A stretch of 64,000 nucleotides of DNA, from contig JAFYWK010000024.1 in assembly GCA_017558065.1 (NCBI GenBank), positions 1-64,000 of the forward strand, read 5' to 3'. Below are positions 15,994-24,107 of the stretch, one piece after another. The number at the start of each line of letters is the position of its first letter. Within the stretch, counting starts at the first letter, position 1. Under the pieces are notes generated by a model. It saw only the letters and a program-made list of their open reading frames with translations, ran no database searches and was not told the origin of the DNA. Both the position numbers and the translations under genes were made by a program. This DNA is from Paludibacteraceae bacterium (lineage in GTDB: Bacteria; Bacteroidota; Bacteroidia; Bacteroidales; Paludibacteraceae).

Positions 15994-17343
15994 ATGAAAC
16001 TCTGGGATAAAGGTTACAAGATTGACGACGCAATAGAGCGTTTCACCGTAGGCAAAGACAAAGAATTGGACCTGCTATTGGCTACGCACGATATACTCGG
16101 CACTATGGCACATGTGACTATGCTAGAGCATGTGGGTTTGCTATCCAAAGAGGATTTAGATGCTCTCTTGCCTGCGTTGCGTGAATTATATAAACAAGCG
16201 GAAGCCGGCGATTTCGTCATTGAAGATGGTATCGAAGATGTACATTCGCAAGTAGAACTAATGCTAACACGCCAATTGGGCGAAGTGGGCAAGAAAGTGC
16301 ATACAGGTCGCTCGCGCAATGACCAAGTGCTAGTGGATCTCAAACTCTTTACCCGTGCGGAGATTGAGAAGACAATGGGATTGGTTGAGCAACTCTTCCA
16401 CACCTTGCAAAAGCGTAGCGAAGAAGGTAAGGCACTCCTTATGCCAGGATACACCCACTTGCAAGTAGCTATGCCATCGTCTTTCGGATTATGGTTAGGC
16501 GCATATGCAGAGGCACTTACAGACGATATGCGTCTATTGGTAGCGGCCTTTGAGCAAGCTAATCTCAACCCATTGGGCTCTGCTGCGGGCTATGGTTCGT
16601 CTGCTCCGCTCAATCGCACTATGACTACGCAGTTGCTCGGTTTTGTAGACCTTGACTACAATGCCATCTATGCCCAGATGAACCGTGGTCGAATGGAAAG
16701 AACCGTGGCTTTTGCCTACTCCTCTGTAGCAGAAACAATCGGACGCTTGGCTATGGACTGCTGTATGTTTAATTCGCAGAACTTTGGTTTCATCAAGTTG
16801 CCTGATACAATGACTACTGGTTCCAGTATCATGCCGCATAAGAAGAATCCCGATGTGTTTGAACTAATCCGTGCGCATGCCAATCGTATTTGTGCATTGC
16901 CAGACACCATTCGTCATATCACGACCAATCTACCTGTGGGCTATTTCCGTGATATGCAACTGATTAAGGAAGTCTATTTCCCACTCTTTGATCAACTCAA
17001 CAACCTGCTGGAGATTACCACTTATGCCGTAGAGAATATGGAGATGAAAGCCGACATCATGTCCAATCCATTGTACGCACCGGCCTTTTCGGTAGAAGAA
17101 GTCAATCGCCGTGCGGCGAATGGTGTACCATTCCGCGATGCGTATCGCCAAGTGGCAGATGAGATTACCAATGGCACTTTCCGCCATGAAGCGACCCTAG
17201 AAGAGACGCTTACGCATTATACTCACGAGGGATCTATCGGCAACCTTTGCAACGAACAGATTAAAGCAAAGATGGATGCGTTGGTGAGAGCTATTCCTTT
17301 GGATGACATACATCAAACTATCAAGAGTCTTTTAAAATGTTAA
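15994..17343 (+). CDS. argH: Argininosuccinate lyase
   Basis: Splits argininosuccinate into arginine and fumarate, last step of the pathway. 449 residues of the fumarase/aspartase superfamily. Signature TGSSIMPHKKNPD carries the mobile catalytic loop; GRSRNDQV and MPGYTHLQVAMP are the other conserved substrate-binding segments. It is the last gene of the cluster, 13 bases after argE' across an AATTCAAAATTC repeat. No terminator is evident before the glycosyltransferase 10 bases downstream. Confidence 0.96.
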   Translation: MKLWDKGYKIDDAIERFTVGKDKELDLLLATHDILGTMAHVTMLEHVGLLSKEDLDALLPALRELYKQAEAGDFVIEDGIEDVHSQVELMLTRQLGEVGKKVHTGRSRNDQVLVDLKLFTRAEIEKTMGLVEQLFHTLQKRSEEGKALLMPGYTHLQVAMPSSFGLWLGAYAEALTDDMRLLVAAFEQANLNPLGSAAGYGSSAPLNRTMTTQLLGFVDLDYNAIYAQMNRGRMERTVAFAYSSVAETIGRLAMDCCMFNSQNFGFIKLPDTMTTGSSIMPHKKNPDVFELIRAHANRICALPDTIRHITTNLPVGYFRDMQLIKEVYFPLFDQLNNLLEITTYAVENMEMKADIMSNPLYAPAFSVEEVNRRAANGVPFRDAYRQVADEITNGTFRHEATLEETLTHYTHEGSIGNLCNEQIKAKMDALVRAIPLDDIHQTIKSLLKC

Positions 17344-17353
17344 TTTAACTCAT

Positions 17354-18256
17354 ATGTTATCTATTATTATTTGCACATACAATCGTGAAAAATATATCGG
17401 TCCGTTGTTGGAGAGTATTGTAAAGAATGACTATCCCACAACAGATTACGAGATAGTGTTGGTAGATAATAATTGTACCGATAATACGCGTGGGGTATGT
17501 GAGCAGTTTGCTATCGCAAATCCTGAGGTGACACTACGCTATGTAGTAGAACCCGAACAAGGATTATCTGCTGCGCGTAATAAGGGAATCAAAGAGGCCA
17601 AGGGGGATATTATCATTTATGTGGATGATGATGCGCTGGTAGATAGCGATTATATTCGTATTTATGCAGAACACTTTGCTGCTCACCCCGATACGATGGC
17701 AGCAGGTGGTCCAATCGAACCATTATACGAAACGCAAGAACCAGCTTGGATGTCTCCTTACACCAAAGCTTTGCTAACGGCATGGATGAACTATGGCGAT
17801 AAAGTGCGCGAGTATCCCCAAGGTCGTTACCCAGGCGGAGGCAACGCTGCATATAGAAAAGTGGTATTTGATAAGGTGGGGTTGTTTAATACGGAATTGG
17901 GTAGAAAAGGCAATTTGCTTTTAGCGTCAGAGGAGAAGGATATTTTTGATAAGATGAAGGCACTGGGTATGAAAGTACTCTATCTACCAACTCCAGTACT
18001 CCATCATAGCATTCCTCAAGCGAAATTAGAGGAAGATTACTTTAATCGTTTGACCTTGCAGATTGGTCGCAGCGAGCGCATGCGCACGCGCGCTATATCA
18101 AAAGGTAAATATCTCTCTCGATTGGCTTCAGAGGTAGTCAAGTGGGGAGGGACATTGGCATTGCTCTGTCTTTATACGCTGCAAGGCGCACCTGCGAAAG
18201 GCTGGAAATTAGTGCTTTTTCGCCGAAATGTCACAAAGGGATTGTTGGGAGGTTAG
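17354..18256 (+). CDS. Glycosyltransferase family 2
   Basis: 300 residues. The GT-A fold starts directly at the N-terminus (LSIIICTYNREKYIGPLLESI), followed by VLVDNNCTDNT for nucleotide binding and IIYVDDDALVD, the acidic DxD metal site. GGNAAYRK and EEKDIFDKMKALG match the acceptor-side part of the family. A hydrophobic stretch near the C-terminus (LALLCLYTLQ) may tether it to the membrane. It follows argH by 10 bases but belongs functionally with the surface-glycan genes that face it. Its stop overlaps the stop of the licD-like gene tail to tail (bases 18253-18256). Donor and acceptor sugars are unknown. Confidence 0.9.
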   Translation: MLSIIICTYNREKYIGPLLESIVKNDYPTTDYEIVLVDNNCTDNTRGVCEQFAIANPEVTLRYVVEPEQGLSAARNKGIKEAKGDIIIYVDDDALVDSDYIRIYAEHFAAHPDTMAAGGPIEPLYETQEPAWMSPYTKALLTAWMNYGDKVREYPQGRYPGGGNAAYRKVVFDKVGLFNTELGRKGNLLLASEEKDIFDKMKALGMKVLYLPTPVLHHSIPQAKLEEDYFNRLTLQIGRSERMRTRAISKGKYLSRLASEVVKWGGTLALLCLYTLQGAPAKGWKLVLFRRNVTKGLLGG

Positions 18257-18954
18257 AAGAAGCGTCTATAACTGCGGTCGTTGCTATGCACGATACGCGT
18301 TACATAATCTTTTGCATTCCAATTTTTGATAGGTGTCATATACGAATCTGAGTATATGGCACGTAGCCAACCGTCTGTATTCGTTGGCATGTATACTTGT
18401 AGTCCGAGGAATTCTCGTTTCTCGAAGTCGCAGGCTGGAACATAACTACGGTCGCATGGAAAACCGTCTGTAGCATTGGCTTCTTTCCACTCTTTTGTTT
18501 CGTGTTTGCGGGCAATGATGCTATAGTAATCTTCCCCCTCTTGGAAATAATAGAAAATATCCAAGTGCAGTTTGCGGTAGATATATGTCTCCTCGAATAC
18601 TTGCCCATTACTTAATACGCTTTGGCGATGCAGTTGGAAGCCTGCTTTGGCCATCTGTTGGTGTAAGTCATCGGGTATCTGGTCTGCCAATACGCCTAAG
18701 TCAATGTCGGGGTCGTAGGAAATAAATCCCTTGTCGCGATAGGCGCCTAAGAGTGCTCCGTAAGTCAGGAAAGCAGGTATGTGCATGGCGTCAAATACTT
18801 GGGTTGCGGCATCAAGCATTTGTAAGCCATTCTTGCGCATGCGGCGCGACTGAACGGCAAACTTGACGCGATTGATGTATTCAACAAGCACTTGATAAAT
18901 ACCCAAACGAAGGGCTATCTTAACGAGTAAGTCTCTCATAAATATGGTGCGCAT
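18253..18954 (-). CDS. LicD-family phosphotransferase-like protein
   Basis: 233 residues resembling LicD/fukutin-type enzymes, which move a phosphorylated alcohol such as phosphocholine or ribitol phosphate from CDP onto a glycan. The key motif is FLTYGALLGAYRDKGFI followed by YDPDIDLGV, with Asp81, Asp83 and Asp85 as the likely metal ligands. The C-terminal half has LHLDIFYYF and a typical YVPACDFEKREFLGL segment. It is the last gene of the reverse operon and overlaps the upstream gene by 35 bases if the first Met is used; Met6 (18939) would reduce the overlap to 20. Two cytidylyltransferase-like genes upstream support a CDP-alcohol donor. Confidence 0.85.
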   Translation of the reverse strand: MRTIFMRDLLVKIALRLGIYQVLVEYINRVKFAVQSRRMRKNGLQMLDAATQVFDAMHIPAFLTYGALLGAYRDKGFISYDPDIDLGVLADQIPDDLHQQMAKAGFQLHRQSVLSNGQVFEETYIYRKLHLDIFYYFQEGEDYYSIIARKHETKEWKEANATDGFPCDRSYVPACDFEKREFLGLQVYMPTNTDGWLRAIYSDSYMTPIKNWNAKDYVTRIVHSNDRSYRRFF

Positions 18955-19822
18955 AATAAATATCGTGTAAACCTAAACCTATGTTGTATGCAATGATTCG
19001 CTCTTTATCTGAAAGGCGAGCAGGAATTTGACGAAGTAGTACCTCGCTAAGTTCGTTGAATTGTTTGAATTGATTAAAATACTTGAACCCCGATACATGA
19101 GCGGTATCATCAGCAAAGATATGATCGAAGAACAAATCACAATTTTGGAATCCGCGTGTGTGAATAGGAACAAGTAATACACCTTCTTTATATAGTTCAT
19201 TATTTTCGCAGAAGAGGGACGGCATCTCTGTCACGGCAGAAACGATGACATCGGAGTCTTGGATAAGATCTTCGTGACTATCCACTATCTCAAAGTGCAC
19301 ATGGGTATTAGCTGCAAATAATTGGGCGAACTGTTCGGCTTGTTGTTTGTATCGCAATAGTTTGCAGGTGATGGGTTTGTCTGTAGGAAGGATGGCTAAT
19401 AGACATTGCATGGTGGCTATCGCTGTACTTCCTAATCCCACAAAGGCATAGGTGTTGGCTATAGAGGATTGTAGTGTTTGAATAGCTAATGCGGCTACGG
19501 CTCCCGTTCGCATTTGTGTAATCCAGTCTGCATCTATGAATGATAACAATTCTCCTGTGGATGCTTGATATAATAAGAGATCAGAGTGCAATGATGGTTT
19601 ATTACCTGCAATACGAGATACAATTTTCACTCCAAATCTATCATAATTTTGGGGTAATAGGCAAGGCATGGTATTGAAGAAGTCATTGCCTTGTGGATGC
19701 AAACTGATTTTAGGAGGCAACTGCGCATCGTATTTCAAGCAAAAAGCCTCCTTAACCCAATATACACATTCAGCAGGGGAGATACCTAAGTGGATAATAT
19801 CTTCGTTGGTGATATGTCTCAT
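18920..19822 (-). CDS. Ornithine cyclodeaminase/mu-crystallin family protein
   Basis: 300 residues with the family's N-terminal substrate region (KIVSRIAGNKPSLHSDLLLY), the conserved DADWITQMRTGAVAALA (Arg105, Thr106) and an NAD(P)-binding GLGSTA at 129-134. The family includes ornithine cyclodeaminase, alanine dehydrogenase, ketimine reductases and SbnB-type enzymes, so the reaction cannot be assigned. It sits between a cytidylyltransferase-aminotransferase fusion and a LicD-like gene with 4- and 35-base overlaps, suggesting it modifies an amino-acid-derived precursor of a glycan decoration. A role in arginine metabolism is possible given the neighbouring cluster, but strand and overlaps argue against it. 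Confidence 0.85.
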   Translation of the reverse strand: MRHITNEDIIHLGISPAECVYWVKEAFCLKYDAQLPPKISLHPQGNDFFNTMPCLLPQNYDRFGVKIVSRIAGNKPSLHSDLLLYQASTGELLSFIDADWITQMRTGAVAALAIQTLQSSIANTYAFVGLGSTAIATMQCLLAILPTDKPITCKLLRYKQQAEQFAQLFAANTHVHFEIVDSHEDLIQDSDVIVSAVTEMPSLFCENNELYKEGVLLVPIHTRGFQNCDLFFDHIFADDTAHVSGFKYFNQFKQFNELSEVLLRQIPARLSDKERIIAYNIGLGLHDIYYAHHIYERLTR

Positions 19823-21606
19823 AATGTTCGGAGTGCAGCGATGAGTTGGTTATTATCCTTTGTGTCGCGGACAGCGATGCGGATATAGGGTGCATGGCAC
19901 TTTGAGGTGCAATCCTTGATGAGGATGTTGTACTTTTTGAGCAGTTGGATTGCCAAATCGCGTGGTGTATGTGGAGGTAATACCTCGCAGAGCAAATAGT
20001 TGGCTTCTGATGGAACAATACGCAGGAAGTTGATGCCCTGCAACTCGCTAACAAAGCGTGTTCGCTCGCTGCGGAAGTCATCCATCGCTTGCTGGTATGG
20101 ACGCTCGTATTTGCCCAAAATCTGCAAGAAGAACTCGGCAAAAGAGTTGATGTTCCATATCGAAACAGAGCGGCGGAGATTAGCCATTAGCATCGCATTG
20201 GATGTAGCCAATATGCCTAATCGCAGACCAGGCACACCATATGACTTGGATATGCTTTTGATGACAACAAGGTTGCTATATTGCTCCAATATTTCGTTCG
20301 TTATGAAAGTAGGGTGTTCGGTGGAGAAGTCTATAAAACTCTCATCCAAAATAAATATAATATTACGCTGTTGGCACCATTCTGCTAAACGCAGGCAGTC
20401 GGTATATGGGATATAGTTGCCTGTTGGATTGTCGGGATTGATTAGCACGAGTGACCAAATCTTCTTGTCCTCAAAATATGCCATCAAATCATCTGCGGTG
20501 TATGAGAAATTAGGTGCAGCGGTCTCGTATGCTACAATCTGCTCAGGCATCATGCGATTGGGGTATTCCTCAAAAGTAGGGCGAATGACACCTACCTTGC
20601 CAAGTACTTGTTCAAAGAGTACCTTAATGAGTTCTGCAGCACCGTTACCTACGATCATGTAATCCTGTTTTATGCCAAAATCCTTGGCTGCTAATAGACT
20701 ATTTACTCGTTGCCCAGATGGGTATTCGGTCAATAGGCGATTGAAACTGGCGGACAGTTCGTCTCGCATGCGTTGGTTAGGAAAATAGGGATTGACCAGA
20801 TAGCAGAAGTCCAACATATGTGGATAGCGCCAATAGCCGCCATAGCGTGAGCAGAGAAGGTCATATTGGTGGTCTGTGAATATGGATTCTGCAATGTCAA
20901 GGTCCTGAATATCATCGATTTCGTACCATTGTTCTCCTGTGAGAGGCAAAGCACGCATGCTTGAATTGTCCAGCATGGTGATGACGCGAAGTACTTGTTC
21001 ATAGTATTCGTTTTTGCCTAGTGCCGTGCAATATGCCTCCATAAAAGGCACATACATATTGGCTGAGAACTGCTGCGAGAACTTATATACGTTGACCGTC
21101 TTGTAATAGGACGGAATCTCTTCATATTTGAATTGGCTGTTTGGTATGAAGCGTTGGATGCGATTCTCTTCGTCAATAGTGACTACTGTGCCATCCATCC
21201 AACTCTCGTACTTGTCCACTAAAGCTAAATCTGGATAAGGATGATGGATAAGCTTCTCAATGACAGCATCTTCCATAATTAGGTCTGACTCAAAGAGCAA
21301 CGTATCTTCTGTTGTCAGGTAATCTTTGGCAAGATAGAGCGAATAGATATTGTTGGTTTGGTCATAAACCGTATTTTCTACAAACTCAATCGGTGTGTTG
21401 AAGGATAAAGTAGCAAGATAGTCTTTGAGTTCTTGTGCTTTGTAGCCTACAACGAGTATAATTCGCGATATGTTTTTTTGATCTAACTGGTGCAACAAGC
21501 GGCTGATGAGTGTCTCTTCACCCACTTGAATCATACATTTGGTATTGCCTTTGGTAAGTTCGCCAAGGCGTTTGCCCATTCCTGCTGCTAAAATGACTGC
21601 TTGCAT
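19819..21606 (-). CDS. Fusion: LicC-like cytidylyltransferase and class I/II aminotransferase-fold enzyme
   Basis: 595 residues. Residues 1-~240 are a nucleotidyltransferase: AVILAAGMGKRLGELT (3-18) is the NTP loop, NNIYSLYLAKDYL and FESDLIMED match choline-phosphate cytidylyltransferases such as LicC, and YEIDDIQDLDIAE closes the domain. Residues ~255-595 are a PLP enzyme of the HisC/CobD type: VGNGAAELI, INPDNPTGNYI, LDESFIDF (Asp421), and the Schiff-base Lys454 in SISKSYGVPGLRLG. Both active sites look intact. CobD relatives decarboxylate phosphothreonine, so a plausible but unproven reaction is formation of an amino-alcohol phosphate and its activation to a CDP form. Fusions of cytidylyltransferase with an aminotransferase are known in phosphonate tailoring (PntC type), but with a different aminotransferase class. 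Overlaps the next gene by 4 bases. Confidence 0.9.
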   Translation of the reverse strand: MQAVILAAGMGKRLGELTKGNTKCMIQVGEETLISRLLHQLDQKNISRIILVVGYKAQELKDYLATLSFNTPIEFVENTVYDQTNNIYSLYLAKDYLTTEDTLLFESDLIMEDAVIEKLIHHPYPDLALVDKYESWMDGTVVTIDEENRIQRFIPNSQFKYEEIPSYYKTVNVYKFSQQFSANMYVPFMEAYCTALGKNEYYEQVLRVITMLDNSSMRALPLTGEQWYEIDDIQDLDIAESIFTDHQYDLLCSRYGGYWRYPHMLDFCYLVNPYFPNQRMRDELSASFNRLLTEYPSGQRVNSLLAAKDFGIKQDYMIVGNGAAELIKVLFEQVLGKVGVIRPTFEEYPNRMMPEQIVAYETAAPNFSYTADDLMAYFEDKKIWSLVLINPDNPTGNYIPYTDCLRLAEWCQQRNIIFILDESFIDFSTEHPTFITNEILEQYSNLVVIKSISKSYGVPGLRLGILATSNAMLMANLRRSVSIWNINSFAEFFLQILGKYERPYQQAMDDFRSERTRFVSELQGINFLRIVPSEANYLLCEVLPPHTPRDLAIQLLKKYNILIKDCTSKCHAPYIRIAVRDTKDNNQLIAALRTL

Positions 21607-21612
21607 GGTCGT

Positions 21613-22332
21613 TTATATATCTTCTTTGAATGTTATTTTCTTGTTTTGTTCTTCGCCGAGGACGATGTGGATTGGGATGTTTGGCATGTACTCATGCACT
21701 ATGCCACAATCGTCTGTTGCAGGCAAGTGGCAGGCAGCACACGCTTGCTTATCGCAAATGTCTGCTCCAATCGCTTTGGCATAAGCTTTAGCTATCAGTG
21801 GCAGGCGGAAAGCTTGTGGTGTTTGTGCACGCATGATAGTAGAACGCTGCGGAATACGCGCCACTTTGCCATCCGCCATCTCATAGACAGTGTCGGTGGA
21901 AGGGATGGCTACTGTCACCGCCTCATGCTGCTCAAGTGCCTCGCATACACGATTGATAATCTCCTGACTAACAAACGGACGTGCAGCATCGTGAAGCAGC
22001 AGGTTCACTTCCTCGCCCTTCGCCTCTCGCCTTATCGCCTTATCGCCTAATAGCCTAATAGCATTCACACTCGATTCCCAACGTTCTTTGCCGCCAGGGA
22101 TGATATGGTGTACTTTCTGCCATGCGTTGGCGAGAAGCATCTGTTCGGCATGCATGATATAGTCGGGGTGCATGACAATGCAGATCTCATGAATATGAGG
22201 CGACTGCTCAAAGGCATCTACTGCGTGCTCCAAGACACTCTTGCCATCTTGCAATGGCAATAATTGCTTAGGAGTATTACCTCCCACGCGGGCACCTATG
22301 CCTCCTGCTAATATGACAGCAATGTAGTACAT
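21613..22332 (-). CDS. IspD/TarI-family cytidylyltransferase with repeat-derived insertion
   Basis: 239 residues. YYIAVILAGGIGARVGGNTPKQ is the CTP-binding start; LLLHDAARPFV and ATDDCGIVHEYM are family hallmarks, and it ends GEEQNKKITFKEDI. IspD makes CDP-methylerythritol and TarI makes CDP-ribitol; the DDCG motif and the LicD-containing operon favour a TarI-like role, but IspD cannot be excluded. The ATG at 22332 is chosen because codons further upstream read through the junction repeat into kdsC. Residues about 94-108 (LLGDKAIRREAKGEE) come from a GATAAGGCGATAAGGCGA-type repeat (22017-22062) inserted where relatives have a short loop. Lies 6 bases before the fusion gene. Confidence 0.88.
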   Translation of the reverse strand: MYYIAVILAGGIGARVGGNTPKQLLPLQDGKSVLEHAVDAFEQSPHIHEICIVMHPDYIMHAEQMLLANAWQKVHHIIPGGKERWESSVNAIRLLGDKAIRREAKGEEVNLLLHDAARPFVSQEIINRVCEALEQHEAVTVAIPSTDTVYEMADGKVARIPQRSTIMRAQTPQAFRLPLIAKAYAKAIGADICDKQACAACHLPATDDCGIVHEYMPNIPIHIVLGEEQNKKITFKEDI

Positions 22333-22386
22333 TGTGTAGTGTTGTTTAGAGTGGTGTAGAATTGTGTAGTTTAGAGTTGTGTAGCA
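22333..22386. repeat. GTGTAGAATTGTGTAG-type junction repeat
   Basis: Low-complexity DNA (reverse complement: CTACACAATTCTACAC and AACTCTAAACAAC units) fills the space between kdsC and the cytidylyltransferase gene. It also encodes the last residues of KdsC (NATQL) and its stop. Relatives occur at about 22886-22918, 40270-40292, 48743-48790, 51925-51962 and 63479-63521. Confidence 0.8.
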
Positions 22387-22883
22387 TTGTTTTTTGCGGC
22401 GAGGATCATTTCGCAGAGTTCGCGGATGGCGCCATCGCCGCCGTTTTTGGTGAGATGGATGATGCCAGGGACGGCTTTGACTACAGCTACGGCGTTGGCG
22501 GGGCATGCGGCTACGCCTGCGTGTTGGAGGAGGTCGAGGTCATTAACATCATCGCCCACAAAGCAGACATTCTCCAATGTGATGCCCAACTCCTTGCAAA
22601 TCTCGTTGGCAGCATCGAGTTTGGTCATCTTTACGCCGTCCACTACACGGCCGACACCTGTATATATATATTCCAAACCGAGTTTCTGTCCACGTTTCAA
22701 GCCAATGGCTGTGTTCTCGCTGGTGAGGATACCGCAAGGGATACCCGCTTTGCGCAACAGGACAATGCCCATGCCATCATATACGCAAAAGCGTTTGAAC
22801 TCGTCACCGCTCTCGGTGTAGTACATACCGCCGTCGGTCATGCAACCGTCCACGTCGGTGAGGAAAAGTTTGATATTCTTCAT
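22371..22883 (-). CDS. kdsC: KdsC-like HAD phosphatase (KDO-8-phosphate phosphatase family)
   Basis: 170 residues of the HAD superfamily without a large cap, as in KdsC, which removes phosphate from KDO-8-phosphate for lipopolysaccharide core synthesis. Motif I is LFLTDVDGCMTDGG (nucleophile Asp and acid/base Asp), motif II GILTSENT, motif III Lys in KMTKLDA, motif IV FVGDDVNDLDLL. The relatives acting on N-acylneuraminate-9-phosphate cannot be fully excluded. The last codons and stop fall in a junction repeat, so the natural C-terminus has probably been replaced. Confidence 0.88.
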   Translation of the reverse strand: MKNIKLFLTDVDGCMTDGGMYYTESGDEFKRFCVYDGMGIVLLRKAGIPCGILTSENTAIGLKRGQKLGLEYIYTGVGRVVDGVKMTKLDAANEICKELGITLENVCFVGDDVNDLDLLQHAGVAACPANAVAVVKAVPGIIHLTKNGGDGAIRELCEMILAAKNNATQL

Positions 22884-22918
22884 GTTGTGTAGAATTGTGT
22901 AGTGTTGTTTAGAGTTGG
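22884..22918. repeat. GTTGTGTAGAATTGTGTAG-type junction repeat
   Basis: Same family as the repeat after kdsC. It fills the gap between the GT4 and kdsC genes and provides the stop of the GT4 gene, whose protein ends NQL. Confidence 0.75.
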
Positions 22919-24042
22919 TTGTAAATGGTGTAAAATGTTTGTGCCATGCCTGTCCAGGAGTAGCGGTCTTTTTGTTGGATGAGATACTGGGTGTAGTCGG
23001 CTTGGCGGTGGTGGGTGTAGTAGTCCGTGAGGACTTCGGCTATGGCTTCTGCGTTCGGTTCGACAGCGTAGCCCATTTTGCGGTCGTGGACAATCTCGCC
23101 TAAGCCACCGACATTCGTCACCAACATGGGTTTCTCGAAGTGGAAAGCCACCTGCGTGACACCGCTCTGTGTAGCAGATTTGTAGGGTTGGACAATCAGG
23201 TCGGCTGCGCCGAAATACTTGCAGAGATCGGCATCGGCGATAAACTCGTTCTTGATGATTACTCTGTCCGTCAGTTGGTTATTAGCGATTTGTGTGCGGT
23301 ATTTGTCTTCGTCTTCGTAAAACTCGCCTGCGATAATCAGTTGCAAGTTAGGAAGTTGGTCTTTGACTTTGCCAAAAGCGTCCAGCAAAAGGTCAAGCCC
23401 CTTATATGCTCGCACAAGTCCGAAGAAGAGCATGTACTGCTTCTCGGGGTCAAGTAGGAGCGCTTGGCATGCTTGTTCTTTGGATATGGGTTCGCCGTAG
23501 TGGTCGTAAATGGGGTGAGGATAGGAGGTCTTGGGTTTGTGGGTTGGGTCTAAACGGTCGATGTCTTGCACGACGCTTTCGGAGAGTGCCACAAAGCCAT
23601 CGGTAGAGCGAACATAGAAAGGCGCAAAGAGTTTGTCCAGTATGCTTGGTTCGTGCGGTATCATATTGTGTACCAATGCGATAGTGCGCGTTTTGCCATT
23701 GCGTTTGGCGAGGCGCTCAACGATACTGTAGCAGGGGGCAAAGAACGCCATCCAGTAGCAGGTGATGAGTAGGTCGGGCTGCATTTGGCAGATGTGACGA
23801 CCGACTTTGATCCAGTTGAGCGGGTTGCAAGAATGGACTTGCTGGCTAATGTGCAAGTCGGTTGGGGCTTTCTCGGAGGAGTATTGCGTCTTGCCTGGGA
23901 AAAGGAAAGACGGATATTGCAGGGTGAAAGTTATGACCTCCACCGTATGTCCTTCCGCTTGGAGTTGGCGCGCGAGGCGTTCGTTGAAGGTAGCGAGACC
24001 ACCGCGGAAAGGATATGCTGTGCCGAGTAATACTATTTTCAT
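22909..24042 (-). CDS. Glycosyltransferase family 4
   Basis: 377 residues with the GT-B fold. N-terminal domain: MKIVLLGTAYPFRGGLATFNERLA, typical of GT4 enzymes with the GG loop that meets the donor phosphate. C-terminal domain: YMLFFGLVRAYKGLDLLLDAF, LIIAGEFYED, and near the end DLIVQPYKSATQSGVTQVAFHF with the donor-binding acidic/Gln region, then NVGGLGEIV. It lies between thiL and kdsC in the reverse operon, so a role in lipopolysaccharide or another surface glycan is likely. Donor and acceptor are not deducible. The stop comes from a junction repeat. Confidence 0.9.
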   Translation of the reverse strand: MKIVLLGTAYPFRGGLATFNERLARQLQAEGHTVEVITFTLQYPSFLFPGKTQYSSEKAPTDLHISQQVHSCNPLNWIKVGRHICQMQPDLLITCYWMAFFAPCYSIVERLAKRNGKTRTIALVHNMIPHEPSILDKLFAPFYVRSTDGFVALSESVVQDIDRLDPTHKPKTSYPHPIYDHYGEPISKEQACQALLLDPEKQYMLFFGLVRAYKGLDLLLDAFGKVKDQLPNLQLIIAGEFYEDEDKYRTQIANNQLTDRVIIKNEFIADADLCKYFGAADLIVQPYKSATQSGVTQVAFHFEKPMLVTNVGGLGEIVHDRKMGYAVEPNAEAIAEVLTDYYTHHRQADYTQYLIQQKDRYSWTGMAQTFYTIYNQL

Positions 24043-24107
24043 TGTTATGTCACTTTGTGAGGTTGTGCGCCGTTGGCGGGTTGTGTCGCTTCGCGAGGTG
24101 TAGAGGT

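Noticed and set aside
22333..22506. N-terminal extension of the IspD/TarI-like gene to 22506
   Set aside because: The extra residues are Arg/His/Cys-rich, read through the junction repeat and kdsC in another frame; YYIAVILAGG is the normal family start.
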